Source of the DNA: an uncultured Collinsella sp.
GTDB taxonomy: Bacteria > Actinomycetota > Coriobacteriia > Coriobacteriales > Coriobacteriaceae
DNA length: 64,000 bases
Reading direction: 5' to 3'
Assembly: GCA_902494625.1 (NCBI GenBank)
Contig: CABUUB010000002.1
Location: 12,712-76,711 of the forward strand
Each line of letters opens with the position of its first letter. Position 1 is the stretch's first letter. A program made the translations under genes and the position numbers. Shown one piece after another: positions 51,898 through 62,052 of this stretch. The notes beneath the pieces were generated by a model, which was not told where the DNA came from, did not search any database, and saw only the letters and a program-made list of their open reading frames with translations.

Positions 51898-52826
51898 CGA
51901 ACACCGCCGATCGCCTGCGGAAAGACGTGCTCCATAACAAAGCGGCCGCCCTCGATACGAGCAAGCGCCTTCAATCCCCCATCGAGCACGAGCGCGAACG
52001 GCGCCTTCGCCGTATCGAAGTCCGCAAGCGCGCGTTCAACGGGAACGCGGCGGCCACAAAGCAGGTCGTCTGCAAGATTACCCGGCAAATCGACACGCGT
52101 GGCACCTAGGGCGGCGATGGGATCCAGAGCGAAACCGGCAGCGGTCTCGGCAGAGAGCTCCTCTACCGCATGACAGGCGCCAATGGAAACCACGCCGGAG
52201 GCCGTACGGCGCAGCGCGGAAATATGTGCAGCGCTATCGCAGGCACGACCCAGATCGCGAGCGAGCGCGCGAATGTAGGTGCCTTTGCTTACCGAAAACG
52301 CCACGGTCCAGACGCACGTATCGCCCTCGCCGCCCACGGCGATCAGGTCGGCGGCATAGACCTCGACGGGGCGCGGGGGCAACTCAACCGCATTGCCCTC
52401 GCGAGCACTCTTATAGGCGCGAACGCCATTAACCGAGATGGCCGAAAACGCTGGCGGCACCTGCATCTGCGGGCCAAGCATAGCGGCCAGCTGCTCACGG
52501 GCGTAAGCGAGATCGCGCAGCTCGGGGGCAACGGGCACCGCGCGGACGGCCTCGCCCTCCGCGTCATCGGTATTGGTCTCGACACCAAACGAGATGTCGG
52601 CAACATAACTTTTGGTATCGAGGGTTAGCATGCCCAGCAGACGGGTCGCCTGGCCCACGCCCACCACCATGACACCCGAGGCCATGGGGTCGAGCGTACC
52701 GGCATGGCCGACGCGTCGCTCATGGAGGGCGCGCCGGCACTGCGATACCACGTCATGGGACGTGCAGCCCACCGGCTTATCGACGGCGAGCAGCATATTC
52801 AATTGAGAAGGCGTACGACGAGCCAT
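51894..52826 (-). CDS. truB: tRNA pseudouridine-55 synthase TruB
   Basis: A 310-residue enzyme modifying U55 of tRNAs. The catalytic block is RRVGHAGTLDPMASGVM, preceded by LLAVDKPVGCTSHDVV and followed by KSYVADISFGVET. A C-terminal PUA-like region is present. It lies 15 bp after nrnA. Confidence 0.95.
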   Translation of the reverse strand: MARRTPSQLNMLLAVDKPVGCTSHDVVSQCRRALHERRVGHAGTLDPMASGVMVVGVGQATRLLGMLTLDTKSYVADISFGVETNTDDAEGEAVRAVPVAPELRDLAYAREQLAAMLGPQMQVPPAFSAISVNGVRAYKSAREGNAVELPPRPVEVYAADLIAVGGEGDTCVWTVAFSVSKGTYIRALARDLGRACDSAAHISALRRTASGVVSIGACHAVEELSAETAAGFALDPIAALGATRVDLPGNLADDLLCGRRVPVERALADFDTAKAPFALVLDGGLKALARIEGGRFVMEHVFPQAIGGVR

Positions 52827-52841
52827 GTACCATCCAAAAAG

Positions 52842-53885
52842 TTAGAGCTCGACGGTCACCGAAGCGGGATCCTCCCCCACCAGCTCGGCCAGCATGGGAA
52901 GTGCCACGGCGAGCGTCTCGCGAATCGTTCCGTTGTTGGAAAAGCCGGCGGCGGCATGATGCCCGCCACCGCCAAAGTTGGCAGCGATCTCGGACACATC
53001 GAGGTCACCTTTGGAGCGCAGGTTGCCGCGCACCTTGGTATCGCCGTCGATGCCCTTTAGGAACAGACAGACCTCAACGCCCATTACCGAACGCACCACA
53101 TCGACCAGGCCATCGCACTCGTCCGAAGTGACGCCGCAGGCCTCGAGGTCGCTCTGATACGCATAACTATATGCCACGCGACCGTGCGCCACTGTCTTGA
53201 TGCGGCCCATAACGATGGACTTAAGATGCAAGAACTCTACGCGCATGCTCTGGTAGACCTCGAGCGCAACGCGCGCGGGATCGGCACCGTGCGCGACCAG
53301 GCGCGAGGCGGCATGGAACGCAGCGGCATCGGCGTTTTGGTACTGAAAACGACCGGTATCGGTCACCAGGCCGCACAGCAGGCAGGTCGCAACGCCATCG
53401 CGAGCCACAATGCCGCAATTGTCCAAAAAGCGGTCGATGATCATGGCGCAGGCTGCGGCGCCGACGCACCTCAGGCTCAGCTCGGCAAATTCCTCACGCG
53501 CCGGATGATGATCGAAGCACACCACATGCGACGAGCGGCGGAGTACCTCGGCGGAGTTGTTCAGACGCTCGACGACCGGCACGTCCACCGAGATGAACAG
53601 GTCCGGATTGCCGGTATACGCAGATGCCGGCACCAGACGGTCGGCGCCCTCCATAAAGCGGTAAATGCGCGGAACCGGGTCATCGTCTGCCAGCAGCAGG
53701 GCAATATCCTTGTTGGGAAAAAACTTCATAAGCGAGAGGCCCAGACCCAGCACGGAGCCCAGGGCATCACCATCGGGAGACGTATGTCCCGAAATCGCAA
53801 TGGAGGACGCACCCTCGATGAGCTCGAGGATGCGTCGCTGAATATCTGCAGACTCGCACGATGCGAGGTCGGCGGAATTACTCAT
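52842..53885 (-). CDS. nrnA: NrnA-type DHH phosphoesterase (nanoRNase / pAp phosphatase)
   Basis: A 347-residue DHH-DHHA1 protein degrading short oligoribonucleotides and 3'-phosphoadenosine 5'-phosphate in relatives. Motifs are SGHTSPDGDALGS, SVDVP, the DHH block CFDHHPA, DTGRFQY and the DHHA1 GGGGHHAAAGF. The ATG overlaps the rbfA stop by 8 bp (ATGAGTAA). Location between rbfA and truB is the typical actinobacterial and Firmicute order. Confidence 0.93.
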   Translation of the reverse strand: MSNSADLASCESADIQRRILELIEGASSIAISGHTSPDGDALGSVLGLGLSLMKFFPNKDIALLLADDDPVPRIYRFMEGADRLVPASAYTGNPDLFISVDVPVVERLNNSAEVLRRSSHVVCFDHHPAREEFAELSLRCVGAAACAMIIDRFLDNCGIVARDGVATCLLCGLVTDTGRFQYQNADAAAFHAASRLVAHGADPARVALEVYQSMRVEFLHLKSIVMGRIKTVAHGRVAYSYAYQSDLEACGVTSDECDGLVDVVRSVMGVEVCLFLKGIDGDTKVRGNLRSKGDLDVSEIAANFGGGGHHAAAGFSNNGTIRETLAVALPMLAELVGEDPASVTVEL

Positions 53886-54288
53886 CTAAAGCTGCCTCCT
53901 GGGCGGCATCCGCTATGGGATAGCCGTCCTCGTCCTTTTCGATCGCAAGCGTGGCGGGAACGTTTTCCAGCGCGCGCGTGATGCGCTCGGCCTCATCGGT
54001 CGAGCGATCGATGCGAAAATCGAGCTCGGGCGTGACGCGCCAATCGAGCGAGCGGGCCAACAGGCTACGAATGCGGCCCTTGGCGCTGGCGAGCGCCTCC
54101 ATGACCTCGTCGTAGCGGCTCGCGTCGCACGACACGTACACGCGCGCGAACGAACGGTCCACCGCGACCTCGACCGCGGTCAGGGTGACCAGGTCGAGAC
54201 GCGGATCGGAAACCTCAAAGAGCAGGATATAACCGAGCTTCTCGCGAAGCTGCTCGCCCAGACGGCGGGTTGCCTGCGTTTGCTTCAT
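53878..54288 (-). CDS. rbfA: Ribosome-binding factor A
   Basis: A 136-residue KH-fold factor for 30S maturation. It opens RRLGEQLREKLGYIL, has EVSDPRLDLVTLTAVEV and ARVYVSC, and DWRVTPELDFRIDRSTDEAERI at the end of the fold; a short acidic tail follows. It lies 11 bp after infB. Confidence 0.95.
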   Translation of the reverse strand: MKQTQATRRLGEQLREKLGYILLFEVSDPRLDLVTLTAVEVAVDRSFARVYVSCDASRYDEVMEALASAKGRIRSLLARSLDWRVTPELDFRIDRSTDEAERITRALENVPATLAIEKDEDGYPIADAAQEAALDE

Positions 54289-54299
54289 AGCGCTACCCC

Positions 54300-57014
54300 C
54301 TACTCGGTACGGGCAACCTGGTCGATGCGGTAGCCCTCAATGGTGTCGCCAGGCTTGATGTCCTGGAAGTTCTCCAGGCCAATACCGCCCTCGGAGCCGC
54401 TCTTGAGGCTCTTGGCCTCGTCCTTGTAGTGGCGCATCGAGGCGATTTTACCGTTGAAGACCACGATGCCGTCGCGCACCAGGCGCACGGAATCGGTCGC
54501 GGCGATCTCGCCCTCTTCGACGCGGACACCGGCGGCGATGCCGACTTTGGGCACCTTGAAGGTGTCCAGGACGGTCGCAGTGCCCGTGGAGACCTCAACC
54601 TCGGTGGGCTTGAGCATGCCGATACGGGCAGCGTCGAGGTCCTCGAGGCACTTGTAGATGACGTCGTAGCAACGGATCTCGACGCCCTCGCGCTCGGCGG
54701 CGGAGCGGGCCTTGCCGTCGGGACGAACGCCAAAGCCGATGATGATGGCGTTGGAGGCGTCGGCCAGGACGACGTCGGTCTCGTTGATGGCGCCAACGGC
54801 GGAGTGGATCGTGTTGATGCGCACCTCGGACTGGTCCATCTTGTCGAGCGAGTCCTGAAGGGCCTCGATGGAGCCCTGGACGTCGGCCTTGATGATCAGG
54901 TTGAGCTCCTTGACCTCGGCGTCGGCGATGGTCTCGAAGAGGTTCTCGAGCGTCACGTGCTTCACGCGGCTCTGCTCCTCGATACGGGCCTTGAGCGAAC
55001 GCTCGTCGGCCAGTGCACGAGCCTCGCGCTCGTCCTCGAACACACGGAACTCGTCGCCGGCGTTGGGGACGGACTGCAGGCCCAGGATCTCGACGGCGTC
55101 GGAGGGACCGGCCTCGGTGACGGCGTTGCCCTTGGGGTCGAGCATGGCGCGGACGCGGCCATAGGTGAGGCCGGCGACCAGCGTGTCGCCCACGTGCAGG
55201 GTACCGCGGGTCACGAGCACGGTGGCAACCGAGCCGCGGCCCTTGTCGAGCTTAGCCTCGAGGACGTTGCCCGAAGCGAAGGTGTCAGGGTTGGCCTTGA
55301 GCTCGAGCACGTCGGCCTGGAGCAGGACGGTCTCGAGCAGGTCATCGATACCGATCTTCTGCTTGGCCGAGATGTTGACGAACATGTTCTGTCCGCCCCA
55401 CTCCTCGGGGATGATGCCGTACTCGGTGAGCTCCTGGCGCACGCGATCGGGGTTGGCGCCCGGCTTATCAATCTTGTTGACGGCGACGACGATGGGTACG
55501 CCGGCGGCCTTGGCGTGATTGATCGACTCGATGGTCTGGGGCATGACGCCGTCGTCGGCAGCCACGATCAGGATGACGATGTCGGTCACCTTGGCGCCGC
55601 GGGCACGCATGGCCGTAAAGGTGGCGTGACCGGGGGTATCGATGAAGGTGATCTTGCGGTCGTTGATCATGACCTGCGAAGCGCCGATGGCCTGCGTAAT
55701 GCCGCCCGCCTCGCCGGCAGCGACGCCGGTGTGACGGATGGCGTCGAGCAGCGAAGTCTTGCCGTGGTCGACGTGGCCCATGACGGTGACGACCGGGGCA
55801 CGCGGCTTAAGGTCGGCGGGATCGTCGTAGAACGAGAAGGTGTTCTCCTCCTCGGGGGTGATGATCTTGATCTGACGGCCCAGATCGTCGGCAACGAGCT
55901 CGACGAGGTCGTCGGACATGGACTGCGTCATGGTAAGCGGCGTGCCCAGCAGGAACAGGCGCTTGATGATGTCGTTGGCCGGAACGTCGAGCGCCTCGGC
56001 GAGCTCCTGGACGGTGACGCCCTGGGAGACCTTGATGGCATCGAGCTCCTCGGGGTTCACGCCCTGGGCCAGCGCCTCCTCTATCTTGCGCTCTTCCTGA
56101 GCCTTTGCGGCCTCGCGCTCGCGCTTCTCCTTGCGCTTTTTGCGGCGACCGGTGGACTCGCGAGAGGCCTCCTCGACGGCGGCACGAGCCTCCTCGAGCA
56201 CCTTCTCGCGGCTGTACTCCTCGGCCTCGCGAGCCATGCGGCTGTAGTGGTCCTCTTCGTTGTTGTGACCGCCCTTGCGCTTCTTGCCCTTGCCCTGCTT
56301 GTCGGGGTTGGGGAAGTCCATGCCGGCAGCGACGTTGTTGCTGGCGTTGGTGCGATGGCTGTGCGGGCGGTTCTCGGAGGCGTTGCGCTCGGAGTTGTTG
56401 TCGGAGGCGTTGCGATCATTACGACGGCCACCGCGACGGTCGTTGTTGCCGCCACGACGGTTGCCGCGCTCGGCGGCGCGCTCGGCCTTGGCCTTCTCCT
56501 CGGCGTCCTTCTTCTCCTTGAGCACGGTCTCCTGTGCGGCGATCTGGTCGAGCAGCGAACGGAAGCGCGAACCGGAGTCGGAAGCGGGAACGGCGCGGCG
56601 CTGGGCCTCGCGAGCAGCCTCCTCCTTCTCGCGGGCAAGGCGCTCCTGCTCGGCCTTCTTCTTAGCCTCGGCCTCGGCGCGGGCGGCCTCCTCGGCAGCC
56701 TGGGCGGCTGCGAACTGACGGCGCTCCTCCTCGCGAGCCTTCTCGGCAGCGATGCGCTCGCGCTCTGCCTCGGCAGCGCGTGCTGCCTCCTCGGCGGCAG
56801 CGGCCTGCTCCTCGGCCTGCTTGGCGGCCTCGACTTCCTGGGCGCGGGCCTCGATCACCGAGGCGAGCTGCTTGCGGACCATGGCGACGTATGCGTCCTC
56901 CAGAGCGGAGGAAGCGGACTTAGCGGGAATCTTCATTTCGGCGAGATGACCCATCAGTTCCTTGGAGGTCATGCCGAACTCTTTGGCCAGGGTGGACACA
57001 CGGACTTTTGCCAT
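54300..57014 (-). CDS. infB: Translation initiation factor IF-2
   Basis: A 904-residue GTPase placing initiator tRNA. The N terminus has an IF2-N domain ([19 protein letters not shown]), then a 250-residue Glu/Ala/Arg-rich and Asn/Arg/Gly-rich linker. The G domain has [23 protein letters not shown] and NKIDKPGA, and the C-terminal beta-barrels end in [22 protein letters not shown] precedes the ATG. Confidence 0.97.
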   Translation of the reverse strand: MAKVRVSTLAKEFGMTSKELMGHLAEMKIPAKSASSALEDAYVAMVRKQLASVIEARAQEVEAAKQAEEQAAAAEEAARAAEAERERIAAEKAREEERRQFAAAQAAEEAARAEAEAKKKAEQERLAREKEEAAREAQRRAVPASDSGSRFRSLLDQIAAQETVLKEKKDAEEKAKAERAAERGNRRGGNNDRRGGRRNDRNASDNNSERNASENRPHSHRTNASNNVAAGMDFPNPDKQGKGKKRKGGHNNEEDHYSRMAREAEEYSREKVLEEARAAVEEASRESTGRRKKRKEKREREAAKAQEERKIEEALAQGVNPEELDAIKVSQGVTVQELAEALDVPANDIIKRLFLLGTPLTMTQSMSDDLVELVADDLGRQIKIITPEEENTFSFYDDPADLKPRAPVVTVMGHVDHGKTSLLDAIRHTGVAAGEAGGITQAIGASQVMINDRKITFIDTPGHATFTAMRARGAKVTDIVILIVAADDGVMPQTIESINHAKAAGVPIVVAVNKIDKPGANPDRVRQELTEYGIIPEEWGGQNMFVNISAKQKIGIDDLLETVLLQADVLELKANPDTFASGNVLEAKLDKGRGSVATVLVTRGTLHVGDTLVAGLTYGRVRAMLDPKGNAVTEAGPSDAVEILGLQSVPNAGDEFRVFEDEREARALADERSLKARIEEQSRVKHVTLENLFETIADAEVKELNLIIKADVQGSIEALQDSLDKMDQSEVRINTIHSAVGAINETDVVLADASNAIIIGFGVRPDGKARSAAEREGVEIRCYDVIYKCLEDLDAARIGMLKPTEVEVSTGTATVLDTFKVPKVGIAAGVRVEEGEIAATDSVRLVRDGIVVFNGKIASMRHYKDEAKSLKSGSEGGIGLENFQDIKPGDTIEGYRIDQVARTE

Positions 57015-57105
57015 ATGACTTCACCTACCCTTTCTGGCACCTTGGGTGCCTAGAGACTGAACGAGCGTGGGGGATGCGCTGGGACCTGCCCGGCGCGACC
57101 GCGCG

Positions 57106-58353
57106 CTAGATCAGGTCCTCCGCATCATCGAAGGCGTCGGTGTCGTGGACACCGCAGAAACGGGAGCCGGGACGGGCCTGGTTGCGGCACTGGATGCCGT
57201 CCTCGGACACGAACTCGCAGCGACGGACGTCCTCGTCCTCCTCGTCACCGATCAGGTCGACGGCGGGCTCCTCGTGTACGGGAACGTTCTTGAGGATGTC
57301 GGCGGCAAGGGTCTCGGACTTGATGTCGATGTGCCAACCAGTCAGGCGCGCGGCGAGGCGGGCGTTCTGGCCCTCCTTGCCGATGGCGAGGGACAGCTGG
57401 TCGTCGGGCACGATGACGCCGGCGTAGGCCTTCTCCTCGTCGATAAGGACGCGGGTGACCTTGGCGGGCGACAGGGCGTTTGCGACGTAGACGGCCGGAT
57501 CGGCATCCCACAGGATGACGTCGACGCGCTCGCCACGAAGCTCGCCCACGACGGCGCGAACACGGCTGCCCTTGGGGCCGACGCAGGCGCCCACGGGATC
57601 CAGGCGATCGTCGAGCGAATGGACGGCGACCTTGGAGCGCTGGCCGGGCTCGCGGGCGATCGACTTGATCTGGACGGTGCCCTCATAGATCTCGGGCACC
57701 TCCTGCTCAAACAGACGACGCATGAGCTCGGGGTGGGTACGGGAGATGACAATCGGCGGACGGCTGTGCTCGCCACGAACCGGCTGCAGGTTGGAGTTGG
57801 GGTCGCGAACGTCGATGATCACGGCCTTGATGTGCTGGTTGTGCAGGTAGCGCTCGCCCATCGGACGCTCGTTGCGCTCGTTCTCGTAACGGCGCTGGTC
57901 GAAGTGCGGCAGCTCGGCCTCAACGCCCTCGCGAATCTTAACGATCGTGAAGTCGGGTGTGGACTGCAGCACGGTACCGCTGATGAGGTCACCGATGCGG
58001 CCGGAGAACTCCTCGTAGATCTGCTCGCGGGCGGAGTTGCGCACGATGGCGTTGATCTCGGCCTTGGCGTGCTGGGCGGCGATGCGGCTCGTGTTCTTGG
58101 GAGTGACGTCGATCTCCTCGAACTCGGTGAAGTTGCCCTCCTCGTCCATGGAATCGTCGATCGGCTCCAGACGGTAGACGTAGATCTTGCCGGTGGTGCG
58201 GTCGATGGTCACCTTGGCGCCCCACTCAAGATGCAGGATCTCGGCATAGCTCTTGGCGAGCGACTGCTCCAGGCGGTCGATCAGGTAGAGCTGGTCGATG
58301 TGCTTCTCCTGGCAAAGCTCCATCAGGGCGGACATCATGTCGGATGCTGCCAT
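57106..58353 (-). CDS. nusA: Transcription factor NusA with C-terminal Cys3His tail
   Basis: A 415-residue elongation/termination factor. It has an N-terminal RNAP-binding domain, S1 (around 130-200, [18 protein letters not shown]), KH1 ([18 protein letters not shown]) and KH2 ([21 protein letters not shown]). After residue 350 an acidic linker leads to Cys379, Cys389, Cys400 and His403 in [16 protein letters not shown]...SRFCGVHD, which looks like a small zinc-binding motif. No ylxR gene follows; infB begins 91 bp later. Confidence 0.96.
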   Translation of the reverse strand: MAASDMMSALMELCQEKHIDQLYLIDRLEQSLAKSYAEILHLEWGAKVTIDRTTGKIYVYRLEPIDDSMDEEGNFTEFEEIDVTPKNTSRIAAQHAKAEINAIVRNSAREQIYEEFSGRIGDLISGTVLQSTPDFTIVKIREGVEAELPHFDQRRYENERNERPMGERYLHNQHIKAVIIDVRDPNSNLQPVRGEHSRPPIVISRTHPELMRRLFEQEVPEIYEGTVQIKSIAREPGQRSKVAVHSLDDRLDPVGACVGPKGSRVRAVVGELRGERVDVILWDADPAVYVANALSPAKVTRVLIDEEKAYAGVIVPDDQLSLAIGKEGQNARLAARLTGWHIDIKSETLAADILKNVPVHEEPAVDLIGDEEDEDVRRCEFVSEDGIQCRNQARPGSRFCGVHDTDAFDDAEDLI

Positions 58354-58354
58354 C

Positions 58355-58849
58355 TTACTTTCCTTCCTTCGCGGGCTTGAAGTCGTAGGTGGGCTTCAAC
58401 TTGCACTTTTTAACATCGGAAAAATCGAGGGTAACGGACTCGCCGTCCTCGAGCTCGAGGGTCACGTTCGTCTCGGTGGCGGCGGCAATCTTGCCGGCGT
58501 ACTTGCGACGGCCCTCGGTGGCTGTGGAGGTGAGCTCGCAGTTCTCGCCCACAAAGCGGGCAAAGTCACGCGGGCGGCGCAGCGGGCGCGCCATACCCGG
58601 GCTCGACACCTCGAGCGTATAGCTCGAAGAAATGGGGTCGAGCTCCTCAATCACATCGCCGACCCATTTGGTATTGGCCGTGACGTCATTGAGCGACAGG
58701 CTCTGACCCTCGGCACCCTCGATACGCACACGCACGCAGGGGGCCTTGGTGGCACCCACGAGCTCAACATCGACGATGTCGACATCGTGCTGGGGAGCAA
58801 CGGCCTCGAGCGCGTCGATGATCGCCTGCTCGGTCTTGGTCTTGACCAT
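58355..58849 (-). CDS. rimP: Ribosome maturation factor RimP
   Basis: A 164-residue 30S maturation factor. The DVDIVDVELVGATKAPCVRVRIEG block, SLNDVTANTKWVGDVIEE, YTLEVSSPGMARPLRRPRDF and the C-terminal VTLDFSDVKKCKL match the family. The start at 58849 has GGAGGT six bases upstream. It is the first gene of the rimP-nusA-infB operon, one base before nusA. Confidence 0.93.
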   Translation of the reverse strand: MVKTKTEQAIIDALEAVAPQHDVDIVDVELVGATKAPCVRVRIEGAEGQSLSLNDVTANTKWVGDVIEELDPISSSYTLEVSSPGMARPLRRPRDFARFVGENCELTSTATEGRRKYAGKIAAATETNVTLELEDGESVTLDFSDVKKCKLKPTYDFKPAKEGK

Positions 58850-58869
58850 TGCGGCACCTCCGTCCATAC

Positions 58870-58902
58870 AAAAAAGAAGCGGGGCCGAAACCCCACTTCT
58901 TT
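58870..58902 (-). promoter_or_regulatory. Terminator-like hairpin (candidate attenuator) just before rimP
   Basis: A stem of about 11 bp with one mismatch (58874-58884 with 58891-58901), a GGCCGAAA-type loop and six U's lies in the 5' leader, ending about 20 bp before the rimP ATG and overlapping no gene. As it lies downstream of the operon promoter, read-through is needed for expression. Confidence 0.7.
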
Positions 58903-58927
58903 CAATTACAACTTCATTTGCAAGCAA

Positions 58928-58956
58928 ACTATACCAATACCTGCGCAAACGTGCAA
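58928..58956 (-). promoter_or_regulatory. Promoter of the rimP-nusA-infB operon
   Basis: TTGCAC (58956-58951), a 17-bp spacer and TATAGT (58933-58928) on the minus strand; both are near consensus. The predicted leader is about 70 nt. Confidence 0.7.
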
Positions 58957-59041
58957 CCACAACACAAACCCGCAGGTCAGCGTGAGCACAGGTTCTCCAC
59001 AAGAAATGGATAATTGGGTGTTGTCGCAAGTATCCATAACC

Positions 59042-59083
59042 AAAAAGAGGGGCGACTCCCTGTGGAATCGTCCCTCGCTTTTT
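59042..59083 (-). terminator. Intrinsic terminator of leuS
   Basis: An imperfect long stem (AAAAAGAGGGGCGACTCC against GGAATCGTCCCTCGCTTTTT) lies 22 bp past the leuS stop, ending in five U's on the minus strand. Confidence 0.75.
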
Positions 59084-59105
59084 ATGTCAACTATGCGCGC
59101 AGCGC

Positions 59106-61682
59106 TTACTTGACCACCAGGTTAACCAGCTTGCCGGGCACACAGATGGCCTTGACGACCGTCTTGCCCTCAAGCCACTTGGCGACGGCGGCCTCGGCGG
59201 CAGCCTGCATATCCTCATTGGAGGCATCGCGGGCAACGTCGACGCGGCCGCGGACCTTGCCGAGCACCTGCACGACGATCTGCACCGTGTCCTCGATGGA
59301 CTCGGCCAGGTCGAACTCGGGCCAGGCGGCGGTGTAGGCGTTGCCCTCGCAGCCGAGCGCCTCGTGCCACAACTCGTCGGCCCAGAACGGGCAGATGGGG
59401 GCAAGGACGCTCACGATGTCCTTGGCCACGCCGTAGCACAGAGCCTTGTCACGGGAAGCGCCCTCGGTGGCGTTGAGGTAGGCGCTCGCCGCGTTGACGA
59501 GCTCCATGACGGCCGAGATCGCGGTGTTGAACTGACCGCGGTCAAAGTCCTCGGTGCACTTGGCGATGGTGCGGTGACGCTCGCGATAGAGCTTCATCGC
59601 GACCTCGTCGAGCGCGGACTTGTCAAAGGCCACGTTGGCGTCACCCGACTGGACGAGCTGCCACACGATACGCCAGGCGCGCTTAATGAAGCGGTTAGCG
59701 CCCTCGACGGCCTTGGGATCCCAGTCGAAGTCCTTCTCGGGCGGGGCGATAAACAGGATCGCCAGACGCATGGTGTCGGCGCCGTAGGGCTCGATGACCG
59801 AGCTCGGGGGCACGACGTTGCCCTTGGACTTGGACATGGTGTCGCCGTTCTCGTCCTTGACCATGCCCTGGCACAGCAGGTTGGTGAAGGGCTCGTCAAC
59901 GCTCAGCAGGCCCAGGTCGCGCAGCGCCTTGGTAAAGAAGCGGCTGTAAAGCAGGTGCAAAATGGCGTGCTCGATGCCGCCGATGTAGTTATCGACGGGC
60001 ATCCAACGGTCGGCAGCCTCGCGGGAGAAGGGCAGCTCGGTGTTGTGCGGGTCGGTATAGCGCAGGTAATACCAGCTGGAGCAGGTGAAGGTGTCCATGG
60101 TATCGGTCTCACGCTTGGCCGGGCGACCGCAAACCGGGCAGGTGGTCTCGTAGAACTCCTTGCACTCGGCGAGGGTCTCGCCGGCACCCAGGTCCAGGTT
60201 CTCGGGCAGCGTCACCGGCAGCTGGTCCTCGGGCACGGGCACGATGCCGCAGTGCTCGCAGTGGATGGCCGGGATGGGGTTGCCCCAATAACGCTGACGG
60301 CTGATGAGCCAGTCGCGCAGACGGAACTCGACCTTACGGCGACCGCAGCCCATAGCCTCGAGGTCGGCCACGATGGCAGCCTCGCCCTCGGAGTGCTTGC
60401 CGCCGCGCATGCCGGTGTACTTGCCGGACTGGACGAGCGTGCCCTCGGCAGCGTGGGCGCAATCCCAGTCGACGGTCTCGGCATGGAAGGTATCGATGGT
60501 CTCGCCGCTGGCCTCGACGGCAGCACGGTCGTCATCGTCCAGGATGATTGGCACAATAGGCAGGTCATACTTGCGAGCGAACTCAAAGTCGCGCTGGTCG
60601 CCGCAGGGAACGGCCATGACGGCGCCGGTGCCGTAGTCGGCCACGACATAATCGGCAACCCACACGGGGACCTTCTCGCCGTTGACGGGGTTCACCACAT
60701 AGCGGCCGGTAAAGGCGCCGTGCTTCTCGAGGGTGCCCTGGGCACGCTCGACGGCAGAGATGTGTTTGGAGTCCTCGACGATCTTGGTGACGGCCTCCTC
60801 GTACTCCGTGCCCTCGACGAGCTCGTGCAGGCGCGCGTACTCGGGAGCCAGGACAAAGAAGGAGACACCAAAGAGCGTGTCGGCACGCGTGGTGAAGACG
60901 GTGATCTTACCCTCGTCGCCCTCGATAGGCTCGCCATCCTTGTCGCACAGAGTAAAGTCGACCTCGGCGCCCTCGGAGCGGCCGATCCAGTTGGCCTGCA
61001 TCTGCTTGACGCGCTCGGGCCAGCCGGGGAGCTTCTCCAGGTCGTCGAGCAGCTCCTGGGAGTACTCGGTGATCTTGAAGTACCACTGCTCAAGGTCGCG
61101 CTTCTCGGGCTCGGTGCCGCAACGCCAGCACTTACCCTCGGTGACCTGCTCGTTGGCCAGAACGGTCTTGCAGGTGGGGCACCAGTTGACCGGGTTCTTC
61201 TTGCGGTAGACCAGGCCCTTTTCCCACATCTTCTCAAAAATCCACTGGCCCCAGCGGTAATAGTCGGGGCTGCAGGTCTTAACCATGCGATCCAGATCGT
61301 AGGAGAAGCCCATGCGCTTCATCGTGGAAAGCGCCTGATCCATGTTCTTATACGTCCAGGCGGCAGCCTGCGTGTTGTGCTTGATGGCGGCGTTCTCGGC
61401 GGGCAGGCCAAAGGCATCGAAGCCGATGGGGTGCAGCACGTCAAAGCCGCGCATGCGGGCCTGACGGGCCATGGCATCGCCGATGGTGTAGTTGCGCGCG
61501 TGGCCCATGTGCAGGTCGCCCGACGGATACGGGAACATCTCGAGCACGTACTTCTTGGGCTTACTGTCGTCGGTGTCGACGGCAAAGAGGTTAGAGTCCT
61601 CCCAGGCCTTCATCCACTTGGACTCAATGGCCTGCGCGTCGTAGACAGGGATCTCGTCCTTATGATCTGTGCAATCGCACAT
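59106..61682 (-). CDS. leuS: Leucyl-tRNA synthetase
   Basis: An 858-residue class I synthetase for tRNA-Leu. It has [16 protein letters not shown] (HIGH), a zinc-binding [13 protein letters not shown] and CWRCG region, an editing domain with [20 protein letters not shown] (KMSKS) and a C-terminal domain ending in [18 protein letters not shown] precedes the ATG at 61682. No T-box was found; a large hairpin (61693-61833) abuts the ribosome site. Confidence 0.97.
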   Translation of the reverse strand: MCDCTDHKDEIPVYDAQAIESKWMKAWEDSNLFAVDTDDSKPKKYVLEMFPYPSGDLHMGHARNYTIGDAMARQARMRGFDVLHPIGFDAFGLPAENAAIKHNTQAAAWTYKNMDQALSTMKRMGFSYDLDRMVKTCSPDYYRWGQWIFEKMWEKGLVYRKKNPVNWCPTCKTVLANEQVTEGKCWRCGTEPEKRDLEQWYFKITEYSQELLDDLEKLPGWPERVKQMQANWIGRSEGAEVDFTLCDKDGEPIEGDEGKITVFTTRADTLFGVSFFVLAPEYARLHELVEGTEYEEAVTKIVEDSKHISAVERAQGTLEKHGAFTGRYVVNPVNGEKVPVWVADYVVADYGTGAVMAVPCGDQRDFEFARKYDLPIVPIILDDDDRAAVEASGETIDTFHAETVDWDCAHAAEGTLVQSGKYTGMRGGKHSEGEAAIVADLEAMGCGRRKVEFRLRDWLISRQRYWGNPIPAIHCEHCGIVPVPEDQLPVTLPENLDLGAGETLAECKEFYETTCPVCGRPAKRETDTMDTFTCSSWYYLRYTDPHNTELPFSREAADRWMPVDNYIGGIEHAILHLLYSRFFTKALRDLGLLSVDEPFTNLLCQGMVKDENGDTMSKSKGNVVPPSSVIEPYGADTMRLAILFIAPPEKDFDWDPKAVEGANRFIKRAWRIVWQLVQSGDANVAFDKSALDEVAMKLYRERHRTIAKCTEDFDRGQFNTAISAVMELVNAASAYLNATEGASRDKALCYGVAKDIVSVLAPICPFWADELWHEALGCEGNAYTAAWPEFDLAESIEDTVQIVVQVLGKVRGRVDVARDASNEDMQAAAEAAVAKWLEGKTVVKAICVPGKLVNLVVK

Positions 61683-61692
61683 ATCAGCTCCT

Positions 61693-61833
61693 TTAATCTT
61701 AGCTGGGGTCGGTCGGCTTGGCTTTATTCGCTACTGCGGACAGTCCTGCGCAAGACGAAGAGCACATTAAGTGCTCTTCTTTGCGTGCGGAACTTGTAGC
61801 GAACAAAGCCAAGCCGACCGACCCTAAGGTTAA
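61693..61833. repeat. 141-bp palindromic element upstream of leuS
   Basis: Outer arms pair over 20 bp (61706-61725 with 61805-61824), then one mismatch and 8 bp more (61727-61734 with 61796-61803). A perfect 9-bp inner hairpin (61757-61765 with 61771-61779) sits at the centre. TTAATCTTAG/CTAAGGTTAA flanks extend the symmetry. No gene is encoded. It resembles a MITE or a structured leader. Confidence 0.8.
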
Positions 61834-61858
61834 CTTGACTGATGATAACAAATACGAC

Positions 61859-61893
61859 AAGCGAGATGCCTGCGACTTGCAGGCATCTCGCTT
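61859..61893. terminator. Perfect 15-bp hairpin in the guaB-leuS gap
   Basis: Perfect arms (61859-61873 with 61879-61893) and a 5-nt loop. The tail is TTTATC on plus and poor in U on minus, so it could terminate guaB only weakly. Confidence 0.55.
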
Positions 61894-61951
61894 TATCTAA
61901 ATAACGTGGTTGTGAATCAACCGCTATTTGTTACCCGTCCAAGCATGGCCG

Positions 61952-62050
61952 GGTTTTCCAAGTGCCGCAGATTGCCGTGAAAGAGGAGCGACGCGTACTT
62001 TGGTACGCGAGCGACGGTTTGAACGGCAAGGTGCGGTGCTTGGAAAAGCC
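61952..62050. repeat. 99-bp imperfect palindrome abutting the guaB stop
   Basis: Outer arms GGTTTTCCAAG/CTTGGAAAAGCC (61952-61962 with 62039-62050, one extra G), middle arms TTGCCGT/ACGGCAA (61972-61978 with 62023-62029) and a perfect inner CGCGTAC/GTACGCG hairpin (61992-61998 with 62003-62009). It ends two bases after the guaB stop codon. Confidence 0.75.
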
Positions 62051-62052
62051 GC

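Noticed and set aside
54429..57053. 874-codon plus-strand frame opposite infB
   Set aside because: Leu/Val/Gly-rich antisense shadow; no start signal or recognisable domain.
58985..59035. DnaA-box-like sequences (TTATCCATT, TTATGGATA)
   Set aside because: Matches are incomplete, only two are present, and no AT-rich unwinding region or dnaA/dnaN genes are near.
59364..61799. 811-codon plus-strand frame opposite leuS
   Set aside because: Antisense shadow of leuS; extends into the palindromic leader, which is not coding.
61683..61860. Possible T-box for leuS
   Set aside because: No GGTGGNACC-like T-box, no Leu specifier loop and no terminator/antiterminator pair; the symmetry is a simple nested palindrome.
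61718..61900. 60-codon plus-strand frame in the guaB-leuS gap
   Set aside because: It runs through the palindromes and hairpin arms; no ribosome site.
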